NCBI GenBank assembly: GCA_009885185.1
Contig: VFLF01000733.1
Coordinates: 1 to 8,954 of the forward strand
Length of the DNA: 8,954 bases
Direction of reading: 5' to 3'
From: Nitrosomonadales bacterium
GTDB taxonomy: Bacteria; Pseudomonadota; Gammaproteobacteria; Burkholderiales; SG8-41
Part shown: positions 1-5,999 of the stretch, one piece after another
Position numbering within the stretch: the first letter of the stretch is position 1
How the letters are laid out: every line of letters begins with the position of its first letter
Program-made: the position numbers and the translations under genes
Notes under the pieces: model-generated
Database searches by the model: none
Told to the model about the DNA's origin: nothing
Seen by the model: only the letters and a program-made list of their open reading frames with translations

Positions 1-593
1 CGGCGGCCGGTTTCGGGATGCGTGCGCACCACCGGGTGCTCGGCTTCAAACACTTCGTGTGCGCGCGCGGTGGGGCTTTGCGCCACGCGGTCTTCGCGTG
101 ATTTCGACACATCGGCCTTGGCGGAACTGCTGACGCCGGTGAGCGTATCCACGGTTTTCTTCAAACCGTCCGACAGTGCTTCATAGGCGAGATATTGATT
201 CGCGAACAGGGTATCCCCACCGAAGGGCGGCAATTCGCGCGCGAGCAAAAAGGTGCCCATCGGTGGTTCTTCCAGATAGGTGGTGTCCGAATGCCACATG
301 CCGCCGAAGTTGATGCGCTCGTGTTCGAGTTTGATCACCGGCGTGATGACCGGAAAGCCGTCGAGCCCGCGGATAAACGGATACTCCACCGGCGCACCGA
401 AGCGCTCGGCAAACGCGAGGTATTGCGCGCCGCTGATATTCTGATCGCGAAAGAAAATCACCACGTGCTCGTTCCACGCGCGGCGGATTTCGGCGATGGT
501 GTCGTCGGACAGCTCGCGCGCGAGATCGACACCGCTAATTTCGGCGCCGATGGCGCCGGCGATTTTTTGCACGGTGATTGTGTTTGCCGCCAT
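1..593 (-). CDS. TauD/TfdA-family Fe(II)/2-oxoglutarate-dependent dioxygenase, 3' part missing
   Basis: Only the first 197 codons lie in the window; the gene runs off the left edge. The family oxidises a substrate such as taurine, an alkyl sulfate or an aryloxyalkanoate, using Fe(II), O2 and 2-oxoglutarate, in the cytoplasm. Seen here: the N-terminal family pattern (AGAIGAEISGVDL, residues 12-24), a VVIFFRDQ strand (44-51), and the metal-binding HxD pair H101 and D103 in the stretch MWHSDTTYLEEPP. The family segment LPPFGGDTLFANQYLAYEAL follows at 121-140. The distal iron-binding His and the 2-oxoglutarate-binding Arg would lie in the missing 80-100 residues. The ATG at 593 is supported by a strong GGAGGAG Shine-Dalgarno at about 602-608 on this strand. 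It diverges from the YHS lipoprotein across 79 bp. The family call is firm, but the substrate cannot be read from this part, so no gene name is given. Confidence 0.9.
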   Translation of the reverse strand, partial: MAANTITVQKIAGAIGAEISGVDLARELSDDTIAEIRRAWNEHVVIFFRDQNISGAQYLAFAERFGAPVEYPFIRGLDGFPVITPVIKLEHERINFGGMWHSDTTYLEEPPMGTFLLARELPPFGGDTLFANQYLAYEALSDGLKKTVDTLTGVSSSAKADVSKSREDRVAQSPTARAHEVFEAEHPVVRTHPETGR

Positions 594-672
594 AAAAATT
601 ACTCCTCCTTCGACCGGCCAGTATACCGGAGGCGGGGTTATAATTTCCGGCAACACCTACAAGGACACGCCC
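594..672. promoter_or_regulatory. divergent promoter region between the dioxygenase and YHS genes
   Basis: This is a 79-bp spacer between two divergent starts. On the + strand a perfect TATAAT (639-644) lies 28 nt before the YHS ATG, with no good -35 at 16-18 nt spacing. On the - strand TATACT (the complement of 620-625) lies 26 nt before the dioxygenase ATG, also without a convincing -35. The two -10 candidates are only 13 bp apart and face away from each other, so two polymerases could not easily occupy them at once. The Shine-Dalgarno sites are GGAGGAG (complement of 602-608) for the dioxygenase and AAGGA (661-665) for the YHS gene. The promoter assignments are inferred from consensus matches only. 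Confidence 0.5.
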
Positions 673-1221
673 ATGATGAATCGCCTGTTGCTGCTCGCCG
701 CTCTGCTGCTCACGCTCGGCGGCTGCGCCACCCACAATACTGTAGCCGACGGCATCGACAGCAAGCTGATGCTGAAAGGCCATGACCCGGTGAGTTATTT
801 CACGCTCAAACAGCCCGCGCCCGGCAACCCCGCGATCAAGGCCGATCACGCGGGCGTCACCTATCGCTTTGTCAACGAGGAGAACCGCGCGCTGTTCGTG
901 AAAAACCCGGACAAATATGCGCCGCAGTACAACGGCTTTTGCGCCAACGGGCTGGTGTATGCGATTGCGCTCGGCGGCAATCACGACACGTATAAAATTA
1001 TCGACGCGCGGCTGTTCATATTCGGCGGTGCGAACTCGAAAAAATATTTCGAGATGGACGAAGCGCGTAACCTCAAGCTGGCGGACGATTACTGGAGGTT
1101 TGAGGTGCGCGGCAGCATCCCGCGTTTGCAAAGCTGGAAGCGGCTGATCTTCAAAGTGCCGCATTACAAGACCAACAAGGAGCTCGCGGCGGAGTGGGAA
1201 TCGCGTCAGGCGAAAAAGTAA
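673..1221 (+). CDS. YHS-domain lipoprotein
   Basis: A 182-residue protein of the YHS-domain family, whose biochemical role is poorly known; related domains are thought to bind metal. Residues 1-17 form a short lipoprotein signal ending in a lipobox LGGC, with C18 as the lipidated residue. The next residue is Ala rather than Asp, so an outer-membrane location is likely in a Gram-negative cell. The YHS pattern is clear: GHDPVSYF (36-43), VTYRFVNEENRALFVKNPDKYAPQYNGFCANG (62-93, with the conserved C90) and TYKIIDARLFIFG (106-118). A basic, Trp-containing tail (141-182) follows. The reading frame is open further upstream, but the ATG at 673 is chosen because it gives the signal peptide directly and has AAGGA 7 nt before it. 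The diguanylate cyclase starts 10 nt after the stop, so the two are probably cotranscribed. Its partner or ligand is unknown. Confidence 0.88.
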   Translation: MMNRLLLLAALLLTLGGCATHNTVADGIDSKLMLKGHDPVSYFTLKQPAPGNPAIKADHAGVTYRFVNEENRALFVKNPDKYAPQYNGFCANGLVYAIALGGNHDTYKIIDARLFIFGGANSKKYFEMDEARNLKLADDYWRFEVRGSIPRLQSWKRLIFKVPHYKTNKELAAEWESRQAKK

Positions 1222-1231
1222 CGCCCTTACC

Positions 1232-2479
1232 GTGACCGGGTTGCGCGGCGGCGTTGCTTTTGCGGTTCCCGTCGCGATACTGGCGGCGGCTCAGGCCCTG
1301 AGCGCGCACATAGCGGCGTTACCGCCTGCTTACGCCGCGCTGGCGGCGCACACACCGGAATTTGTACTGGCACTCGGCGCATTGCTGGCGATTGCATTCC
1401 GGCGCGGGCGAATATTTTTTGCGATGGTTACGCTGGCCGTTGCCTGGCTCGCCTACGGCAGTTACCTGAGCGGCGGCAAGACGGGGTTTTCCGCGCGCGT
1501 GGTGTTTGCCTCGCTCTGCCTGCTGGTGCCCGTTAATCTTACGGCGCTGGCGCTCACGCAGGAGCGCGGCATCTTCAACCTGCACGGGCTGCTGCGCATG
1601 GGCATCCTGCTGCTGGAATGCGGCGCGGCGGCGTGGCTGATCGCCGCCGGCAACCGCGAGACGGTGGATTGGCTTTACGAGCCGCTCACCGACATGCTGC
1701 CCGCGGCCACGCGCATTCCGCAGATGGCCCTGCTGCTGATGGCCGCGGGCGCCGCGGCGGGAATCACGCTGTGGTGGCGGTCGCGCTCGGCCATCGATCT
1801 TGCTTTTGCGGGCGCCATCGTGGCATGGGCCATCGCGGCGCATAACGCCACGCGACCGGACCTGCACATGGTATTTGCCGCCGCGGCCGCGCTGATGCTG
1901 CTGGTGGCTGTATTGCAGGACGTGTATCGCATGGCGTTTCGCGATGAGCTCACGGGCTTGCCCGCGCGCCGCGCGCTGAACGAGCACCTTGCCCGGCTTG
2001 GGCGGCGCTACACGATCGCGGTGCTCGACATCGATCACTTCAAGAAATTCAACGACACCCACGGCCACGATGTCGGCGATCAGGTGCTGAAAATGGTGGC
2101 CGCGCGCATTGAGCGCGTGCGCGGCGGCGGCAGCGCGTATCGTTTCGGCGGCGAAGAATTCGTCGTCGTGTTTTCGGGCGCGTCCTGCGCGCAGGCGCTG
2201 CCACACCTGGAAGCCTTGCGTGTGGATGTCGCCCAACACGGGCTGACGCTGCGCGCCTCCGAACGACCGACAAAAACACCCGCGCGTACCGGCGCTCATG
2301 GTCACACCGGTCGCACCGCGCGCAAGGCAGGTGCCGGAGTCAAAAGGCTATCGGTCGCCATCAGCATCGGCGTCGCCGAATGCAACGACAAACTCACCAC
2401 ATCTGCCGACGTCATGACCGCGGCGGACAAGGCGCTGTATCGCGCCAAACGCGCGGGCCGCAATCGCGTGAGTCAGTAG
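1232..2479 (+). CDS. membrane-bound GGDEF diguanylate cyclase
   Basis: A 415-residue protein predicted to make cyclic di-GMP from two GTP at the inner membrane. The first 230 or so residues are hydrophobic, with roughly six to seven membrane segments (for example 6-30, 43-56, 61-79, 88-109, 121-140, 163-181, 188-203 and 212-228). The GGDEF domain begins at FRDELTGLPARRAL (236-249). It has the metal/GTP segment LDIDHFKKFNDTHGHDVGD (265-283) and an intact GGEEF active-site loop (306-310), and ends in SIGVAE...ADKALYRAKRAGRNRV. The position of the inhibitory RxxD site reads RGGG (297-300), so product inhibition by that route is probably absent. Residues about 342-371 are a basic Pro/Thr/Gly/Ala-rich insert not found in a minimal GGDEF domain. 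The start is a GTG 10 nt after the YHS stop with no clear Shine-Dalgarno, which fits translational coupling. The input signal sensed by the membrane part is unknown. Confidence 0.9.
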   Translation: MTGLRGGVAFAVPVAILAAAQALSAHIAALPPAYAALAAHTPEFVLALGALLAIAFRRGRIFFAMVTLAVAWLAYGSYLSGGKTGFSARVVFASLCLLVPVNLTALALTQERGIFNLHGLLRMGILLLECGAAAWLIAAGNRETVDWLYEPLTDMLPAATRIPQMALLLMAAGAAAGITLWWRSRSAIDLAFAGAIVAWAIAAHNATRPDLHMVFAAAAALMLLVAVLQDVYRMAFRDELTGLPARRALNEHLARLGRRYTIAVLDIDHFKKFNDTHGHDVGDQVLKMVAARIERVRGGGSAYRFGGEEFVVVFSGASCAQALPHLEALRVDVAQHGLTLRASERPTKTPARTGAHGHTGRTARKAGAGVKRLSVAISIGVAECNDKLTTSADVMTAADKALYRAKRAGRNRVSQ

Positions 2480-2543
2480 TTATATAAGTATTTGTTTTTA
2501 AACATATTTTTTGTTTGCTCCGTCTAACGCTACAATCCGACGC
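2480..2543 (+). promoter_or_regulatory. AT-rich promoter region of pdxH, likely leaderless transcript
   Basis: The 64-bp spacer is strikingly AT-rich at 2480-2517 compared with its GC-rich surroundings. TACAAT (2531-2536) is a 5/6 match to the -10 consensus. With the usual 6-8 nt spacing, transcription would begin at about 2543-2544, which is the A of the pdxH ATG. No Shine-Dalgarno lies before that ATG. A T-rich stretch takes the -35 place (TTTTTG at 2508-2513) without matching TTGACA well, and the AT-rich tract above it could act as an UP element. This is inferred from the sequence alone. Confidence 0.5.
2489..2501 (+). repeat. 13-bp AT-rich motif, inverted copy of the one at 5970-5982
   Basis: TATTTGTTTTTAA sits in the spacer before pdxH. 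Its exact reverse complement, TTAAAAACAAATA, occurs at 5970-5982 just before the MFS gene. Both lie upstream of a TACAAT box, but at different distances (29 nt and 2 nt) and in opposite orientation. The local sequence also holds the small palindrome TGTTTTTAAACA (2493-2504). AT-rich 13-mers are rare in this GC-rich sequence, yet coincidence cannot be excluded. Confidence 0.35.
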
Positions 2544-3185
2544 ATGTTAGACATCGCCCACATCCGTGAGGAATACATGCGCGCCGGTCTCGACGAGCGC
2601 GACGTGCTGACTGACCCGCTGGCCCAATTCACGCGCTGGTACGACGACGCGGTGCAAGCGGAACTGCCGCTGCCCAACGCGATGTCGCTGGCGACGGTCG
2701 CCGGCGTCAAACCCGCCTCACGCATCGTGTTGTTGAAAGGCGTGGATCACGGCGGCTTTGTGTTTTATACCAACTACAACAGTCGCAAGGGACGCGAAAT
2801 CGACGCCAACGCGCACGCCGCGCTGCTGTTCGGCTGGCTGCCGCTGGAGCGTCAGGTGCGCATCGAAGGCACGCTCACGCGCCTCTCCACACAGGAGTCA
2901 GACGATTATTTCGCCAGCCGCCCGCTCGGCAGCCGTCATGCCGCGATCGCGTCGCCGCAAAGTGAAGCCGTCACCAGCCGCGCGCAACTGGAACAGCGTT
3001 ACCACGAAGTCGTCCGCGCGACGGGCACCACGGGTAATGACCCGCCGCGCCCCGCGCACTGGGGCGGCTATCGCTTGATGCCAGTGGAAATCGAGTTCTG
3101 GCAGGGCCGCGAAAACCGTTTGCACGATCGTCTGCTGTTCAGCAAGTCAGTCACGGGATGGCGTCTATCGCGGCTGGCGCCGTAA
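2544..3185 (+). CDS. pdxH: pyridoxamine/pyridoxine 5'-phosphate oxidase
   Basis: PdxH is the FMN-dependent cytoplasmic enzyme that oxidises pyridoxine or pyridoxamine 5'-phosphate to pyridoxal 5'-phosphate (PLP), the last step of the DXP-dependent vitamin B6 route and of salvage. The 213-residue product is the usual length. Family segments occur in order: IREEYMRAGLDERDVLTDPLAQF (7-29), SRIVLLKG (59-66), TNYNSRKGREI (76-86), RQVRIEGT (103-110), YFASRPLGSRHAAIASPQS (122-140) and FWQGRENRLHDR (185-196). It ends WRLSRLAP (206-213), matching the usual C-terminal RLxP. The ATG at 2544 is chosen over an upstream in-frame TTG (2511) because the family begins close to IREEY and the -10 box lies between the two. 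There is no Shine-Dalgarno. Its 3' end converges on the PiT gene with 17 bp between stop codons. Confidence 0.97.
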   Translation: MLDIAHIREEYMRAGLDERDVLTDPLAQFTRWYDDAVQAELPLPNAMSLATVAGVKPASRIVLLKGVDHGGFVFYTNYNSRKGREIDANAHAALLFGWLPLERQVRIEGTLTRLSTQESDDYFASRPLGSRHAAIASPQSEAVTSRAQLEQRYHEVVRATGTTGNDPPRPAHWGGYRLMPVEIEFWQGRENRLHDRLLFSKSVTGWRLSRLAP

Positions 3186-3202
3186 CCACCGCCATCAGCC
3201 GG

Positions 3203-4195
3203 TTAGAGAAACAGCGTCCCCAGCCACCACGCCACGCCGGCAATGAACGCCGAGCAGGGAATGGTTAATACCCACGCCCACACCAGCGTGCCCGCCACGC
3301 CCCAACGCACGGCGTTGACGCGCCGCGCCGCGCCCGCGCCGACGATGGCGCCGGTGATGGTGTGAGTGGTGGACACCGGAATGCCCATGCTGGTTGCCAT
3401 GAATAGCGTGATCGCGCCGCCGGTTTCTGCGCAGCAGCCTTGAAACGGTTTGATCTTGGTGAGGCGCTGGCCCATGGTTTTGACGATGCGCCAGCCGCCG
3501 AACAGCGTGCCTAGCGCAATCGTCACGTAGCACGCCACCACCACCCACATCGGTATGCCATCCTTCGCACCGGTAACGCCGTAGGCAATCAGCAACATCC
3601 AGATGATGCCGGCGGTTTTTTGCGCGTCATTGCCACCGTGTCCCAGTGAATACATCGACGCGGACACGAGTTGCAGTCGTCGCGACCATCGGTCCACTTT
3701 GCGCGGCGTCGCGTGCTGCGCGATCATCGAAAAAATCACCATCAGCAGCGACGCCAGCAAAAACCCCAGCAGCGGCGAGATCACGATAAAGGCCACCACC
3801 TTGATCAGGCCACTGGACACCAGCGATCCAGCACCAGCCTTGACGATGGCCGCACCCACCAGACCGCCGATCAGCGCGTGTGACGAGCTCGACGGTATGC
3901 CGTAGTACCAAGTGATGATGTTCCACGAGATCGCGCCGACCAGTGCGCCGAACACCACGTAATGATCGATGATGTTGGCGTCGATGATGCCCTTGCCGAC
4001 AGTGGTCGCCACCTTCAACTGGAACACGAACAGAGCGATGAAATTGAACGCCGCTGCCATCGCCACTGCCTGATGCGGCTTTAACACGCCGGTGGACACC
4101 ACGGTGGCGATGGAGTTGGCCGCGTCGTGAAAGCCGTTCATGAAATCGAAGGCAAGCGCAACTACGATCAGTACAACCAGTATTTCAAAACTCAT
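3203..4195 (-). CDS. PiT-family inorganic phosphate permease
   Basis: A 330-residue inner-membrane transporter of the PiT family, which carries phosphate (as metal-phosphate in bacteria) driven by the proton gradient. The two inverted family signatures are present: GFHDAANSIAT (21-31) near the N-terminus, and GHGGNDAQK (185-193) at the start of the second half. Other typical segments are SWNIITWYYGIPSSSSHALIGGLVGAAI (90-117) and the equivalent GIPVSTTHTITGAIVGAGAARR (271-292). About ten hydrophobic helices can be seen. The length is nearer the short bacterial and archaeal forms than the roughly 500-residue E. coli PitA. The ATG at 4195 has AAAGG at about 4204-4208 on this strand. The preceding DUF47 gene ends 40 nt upstream, so the two form an operon. 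I see no Pho box (CTGTCAT-type direct repeats) nearby, which suggests expression that does not depend on PhoB. Confidence 0.95.
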   Translation of the reverse strand: MSFEILVVLIVVALAFDFMNGFHDAANSIATVVSTGVLKPHQAVAMAAAFNFIALFVFQLKVATTVGKGIIDANIIDHYVVFGALVGAISWNIITWYYGIPSSSSHALIGGLVGAAIVKAGAGSLVSSGLIKVVAFIVISPLLGFLLASLLMVIFSMIAQHATPRKVDRWSRRLQLVSASMYSLGHGGNDAQKTAGIIWMLLIAYGVTGAKDGIPMWVVVACYVTIALGTLFGGWRIVKTMGQRLTKIKPFQGCCAETGGAITLFMATSMGIPVSTTHTITGAIVGAGAARRVNAVRWGVAGTLVWAWVLTIPCSAFIAGVAWWLGTLFL

Positions 4196-4235
4196 TCGGC
4201 GCCTTTCTTTTTTTGTGCGCGCTTGACCGGGACGA

Positions 4236-4862
4236 TCAGGAGTTTTCCAGCACGATCCCTTCGATGATGTTGGCGACATCCTCGCAGCGGTCGGTCACGG
4301 TTTCCAGCAATTCATAAATCGCCTTCAGTTTGATCACCTGGCGCACATCCGGCTCGTCGCGAAACAGTTTCGCCATCGCCGCGCGCATGATGTGGTCGGC
4401 TTCCGACTCCAGACGGTCGATCTCATCGCACGCCTTGAGTATCAGCGAGGTATTATCCATGTTCGACAGCAGTCCCACTGCCAGCTTGACCTGCTCGCAG
4501 CACAACACGCATACCTCGGCGAGTTTATGCGCCTCTTCGGTCAACTCCTTCACGTCGTAAAGAAAGATCGATTGGGATACATCCTCCATCAGGTCGAGGA
4601 TGTCGTCCATGCGCGTGATCAGGTGATGGATCTCGTCGCGATCCAGCGGCGTGATGAAGGTCGTGTGCAGCAGCTCGATGGTGGTTTGGGTGATCTTGTC
4701 GGCCCGCTTTTCGATGGTCTCGATGGCATAGGCGCGGCGCTGAATATCGTCGCCCGTCACCATCAACGCCACCAGTTCGCGGCTGCCCAGCACGATCTGC
4801 TCGGCGTGTTCGGTAAACAAATCGAAGAAGCGCCCTTCCTTCGGCATCAAGCGGCCAAACAT
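4236..4862 (-). CDS. DUF47/PhoU-like phosphate transport regulator
   Basis: A 208-residue all-helical protein of the DUF47 (TIGR00153, PhoU-like) family, usually encoded next to a PiT permease as here and thought to control it. It starts MFGRLMPKEGRFFDLFTEHAEQ, typical of the family. Acidic pairs of the kind that bind metal in PhoU-type bundles appear at E51xxxD55, D86-D87/D90/E93-D94, E147/D149/E152/D156 and E187xxxD191. The C-terminal segment AIYELLETVTDRCEDVANIIEGIV (181-204) is the family's most conserved end. There is no membrane segment, so it should act at the cytoplasmic face. The ATG at 4862 has a GGGAG Shine-Dalgarno at about 4870-4874 on this strand; the 32-codon upstream extension lacks family sequence and is rejected. 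The PiT gene follows 40 nt after the stop. Confidence 0.93.
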   Translation of the reverse strand: MFGRLMPKEGRFFDLFTEHAEQIVLGSRELVALMVTGDDIQRRAYAIETIEKRADKITQTTIELLHTTFITPLDRDEIHHLITRMDDILDLMEDVSQSIFLYDVKELTEEAHKLAEVCVLCCEQVKLAVGLLSNMDNTSLILKACDEIDRLESEADHIMRAAMAKLFRDEPDVRQVIKLKAIYELLETVTDRCEDVANIIEGIVLENS

Positions 4863-4949
4863 GTGATCACTCCCTTTCTGTTGAGCGACGGCAATGGCGC
4901 TGCTGGCAAAGCAACGGCGTGCGGCGAGTAGTGTAACCACTTCCTGGCA

Positions 4950-4979
4950 TCGATACACGGATTTGAATCACGATATAAT
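4950..4979 (+). promoter_or_regulatory. candidate sigma-70 promoter overlapping the DMT gene start
   Basis: TCGATA (4950-4955, 4/6 match to the -35) and a perfect TATAAT (4974-4979) are separated by 18 bp. The TATAAT overlaps the ATG at 4978, so transcription starting about 7 nt downstream (near 4986) would exclude that ATG. Either the promoter is not used, the gene is also transcribed from further upstream, or translation begins later. See the DMT gene entry. Confidence 0.4.
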
Positions 4980-5973
4980 GACGTCCTCGTTCCCGTCGCA
5001 CAACCGGCCATTCGACGTCCGCGCGCGGTATTCGCACGGCGCCTTTCCTACCTTGCCTCCGCCGCCGCCCCGCTGGCTAAACTCACTGCTCACCCCCTTA
5101 CTCGCCTGGTACTTTGTAGCGATCTGGGGCTCCGGCTTCATCGCCACCAAGATTGCCTTGCAGCATGCGGCGCCGCTGACGTTTCTCAGCATCCGCTTCG
5201 CGTTCGGCATCGTCTGCCTGATTCCTTTTGTATGGCTGACGCGTCCGTTGTGGCCGGCGACGCGCGTCGAGTTCGCGCATGTGGTGGTGGCCGGGTTGCT
5301 GATGCACGCGGTGCATCTGGGCGGCAGTCACTACACGCAGTATCTCGGCCTGTCGGCGGGCATTACTGCGGTGTTGCTATGCATACAGCCCTTGATCACC
5401 GCGGGCATCGCTGCGCGCTGGATGCACGAAAAATTGAGTCCGCTGCAATGGCTGGGCATCGCCGCCGGATTCGCCGGGGTAACGCTGATCATGTGGCACA
5501 AGATCGACGTGCGGGAAGCCACCTTGGGCAGTTTGATCGCGGTGTCCATCGCGCTGTTCGGCGTGACGGCCGGTTCGCTGTATCAGCGCGCGTTCTGCCC
5601 GCGCGTGGATTTGCGCGCCGCCGCGCTGGTACAGTTTGTAGCGGCGTTGCTGGTGCTGGCGCCGCTGGCGCTGGTGTTCGAAGACAACACCGTGCGCTGG
5701 TCGTGGGCATTGATCGGATCGCTGATCTATCTGGTGATATTCGCCTCGCTGCTGGGCGTCAGCGCGTGGCACTATCTGTTGCGCCATAGCGATGCGACTC
5801 GCGTCACCAGTCTGATTTACCTCACGCCGGTGTTCGCCATCGTGCCGGAGTTTTTATGGTTCGATATCACGCCGTCGATGGTCAGCTGGATCGGCATCGT
5901 GATGACCTGCCTCGGCGTGGCGCTGGTGGCGTGGCGCAGAAGCGCGTATGCAACACCAAAAAATAACCATTAA
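4978..5973 (+). CDS. EamA/DMT-family transporter
   Basis: An inner-membrane permease of the drug/metabolite transporter superfamily with two EamA repeats and about ten helices. Members often export amino acids or metabolites, but the substrate cannot be told. The first repeat starts LAWYFVAIWGSGFIATKIALQHAAPLTFLSIRFAFG, the classic EamA opening with the WGSxF motif. The second repeat ends SLIYLTPVFAIVPEFLWF...GIVMTCLGVALVAWRR, also typical. The ATG at 4978 gives 331 residues, with an unusual 33-residue polar leader ending in five consecutive prolines. The only later in-frame candidate near the first helix is TTG 5053 (306 residues, nearer the family length), but it would place the five prolines directly after fMet and has no Shine-Dalgarno. 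The start is therefore unsettled. The gene diverges from the DUF47 gene and is followed 26 nt later by an MFS gene. Confidence 0.88.
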   Translation: MTSSFPSHNRPFDVRARYSHGAFPTLPPPPPRWLNSLLTPLLAWYFVAIWGSGFIATKIALQHAAPLTFLSIRFAFGIVCLIPFVWLTRPLWPATRVEFAHVVVAGLLMHAVHLGGSHYTQYLGLSAGITAVLLCIQPLITAGIAARWMHEKLSPLQWLGIAAGFAGVTLIMWHKIDVREATLGSLIAVSIALFGVTAGSLYQRAFCPRVDLRAAALVQFVAALLVLAPLALVFEDNTVRWSWALIGSLIYLVIFASLLGVSAWHYLLRHSDATRVTSLIYLTPVFAIVPEFLWFDITPSMVSWIGIVMTCLGVALVAWRRSAYATPKNNH

Positions 5974-5982
5974 AAACAAATA
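5970..5982 (+). repeat. 13-bp AT-rich motif, inverted copy of the one at 2489-2501
   Basis: TTAAAAACAAATA covers the stop codon of the DMT gene and ends 2 nt before the TACAAT box ahead of the MFS gene. It matches the reverse complement of 2489-2501 exactly. It could be a shared regulator site or an AT-rich promoter element, or it may be chance. Confidence 0.35.
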
Positions 5983-5984
5983 GA

Positions 5985-5990
5985 TACAAT
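5985..5990 (+). promoter_or_regulatory. -10-like box before the MFS gene
   Basis: TACAAT, the same hexamer as before pdxH, ends 9 nt before the TTG start of the MFS gene. Transcription would start near 5997, leaving almost no leader. No -35 match is visible at 16-18 nt. Readthrough from the DMT gene is an alternative source of transcript. Confidence 0.4.
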
Positions 5991-5999
5991 GATTCCGGT

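Noticed and set aside
496..672. Upstream extension of the YHS frame
   Set aside because: It would run antisense through the dioxygenase start and place the lipoprotein signal 59 residues inside the protein; ATG 673 has its own Shine-Dalgarno.
535..1164. - strand open frame of 209 codons opposite the YHS gene
   Set aside because: Antisense shadow; the + strand has a lipobox and a YHS domain, and the dioxygenase start and its Shine-Dalgarno occupy the left part.
1319..2305. Long - strand open frame of 328 codons opposite the diguanylate cyclase
   Set aside because: The sequence is rich in Arg, His and Gln with no domain pattern, as expected for the antisense of a GC-rich gene; the + strand gene is clearly a GGDEF protein.
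3171..3201. Inverted repeat CGGCTG/CAGCCG across the convergent ends of pdxH and the PiT gene
   Set aside because: Only 6 bp (7 with a wobble), a loop of about 20 nt or less stable alternatives, and no T-run on either strand, so I do not call a terminator.
4863..4977. PhoB box before the DUF47-PiT operon
   Set aside because: No pair of CTGTCAT-like direct repeats with 4-nt spacing is visible on either strand.
5232..5789. + strand open frame of 185 codons within the DMT gene
   Set aside because: Out-of-frame shadow with Arg/Ala/Gly-rich composition; the overlapping EamA frame has clear motifs and helices.
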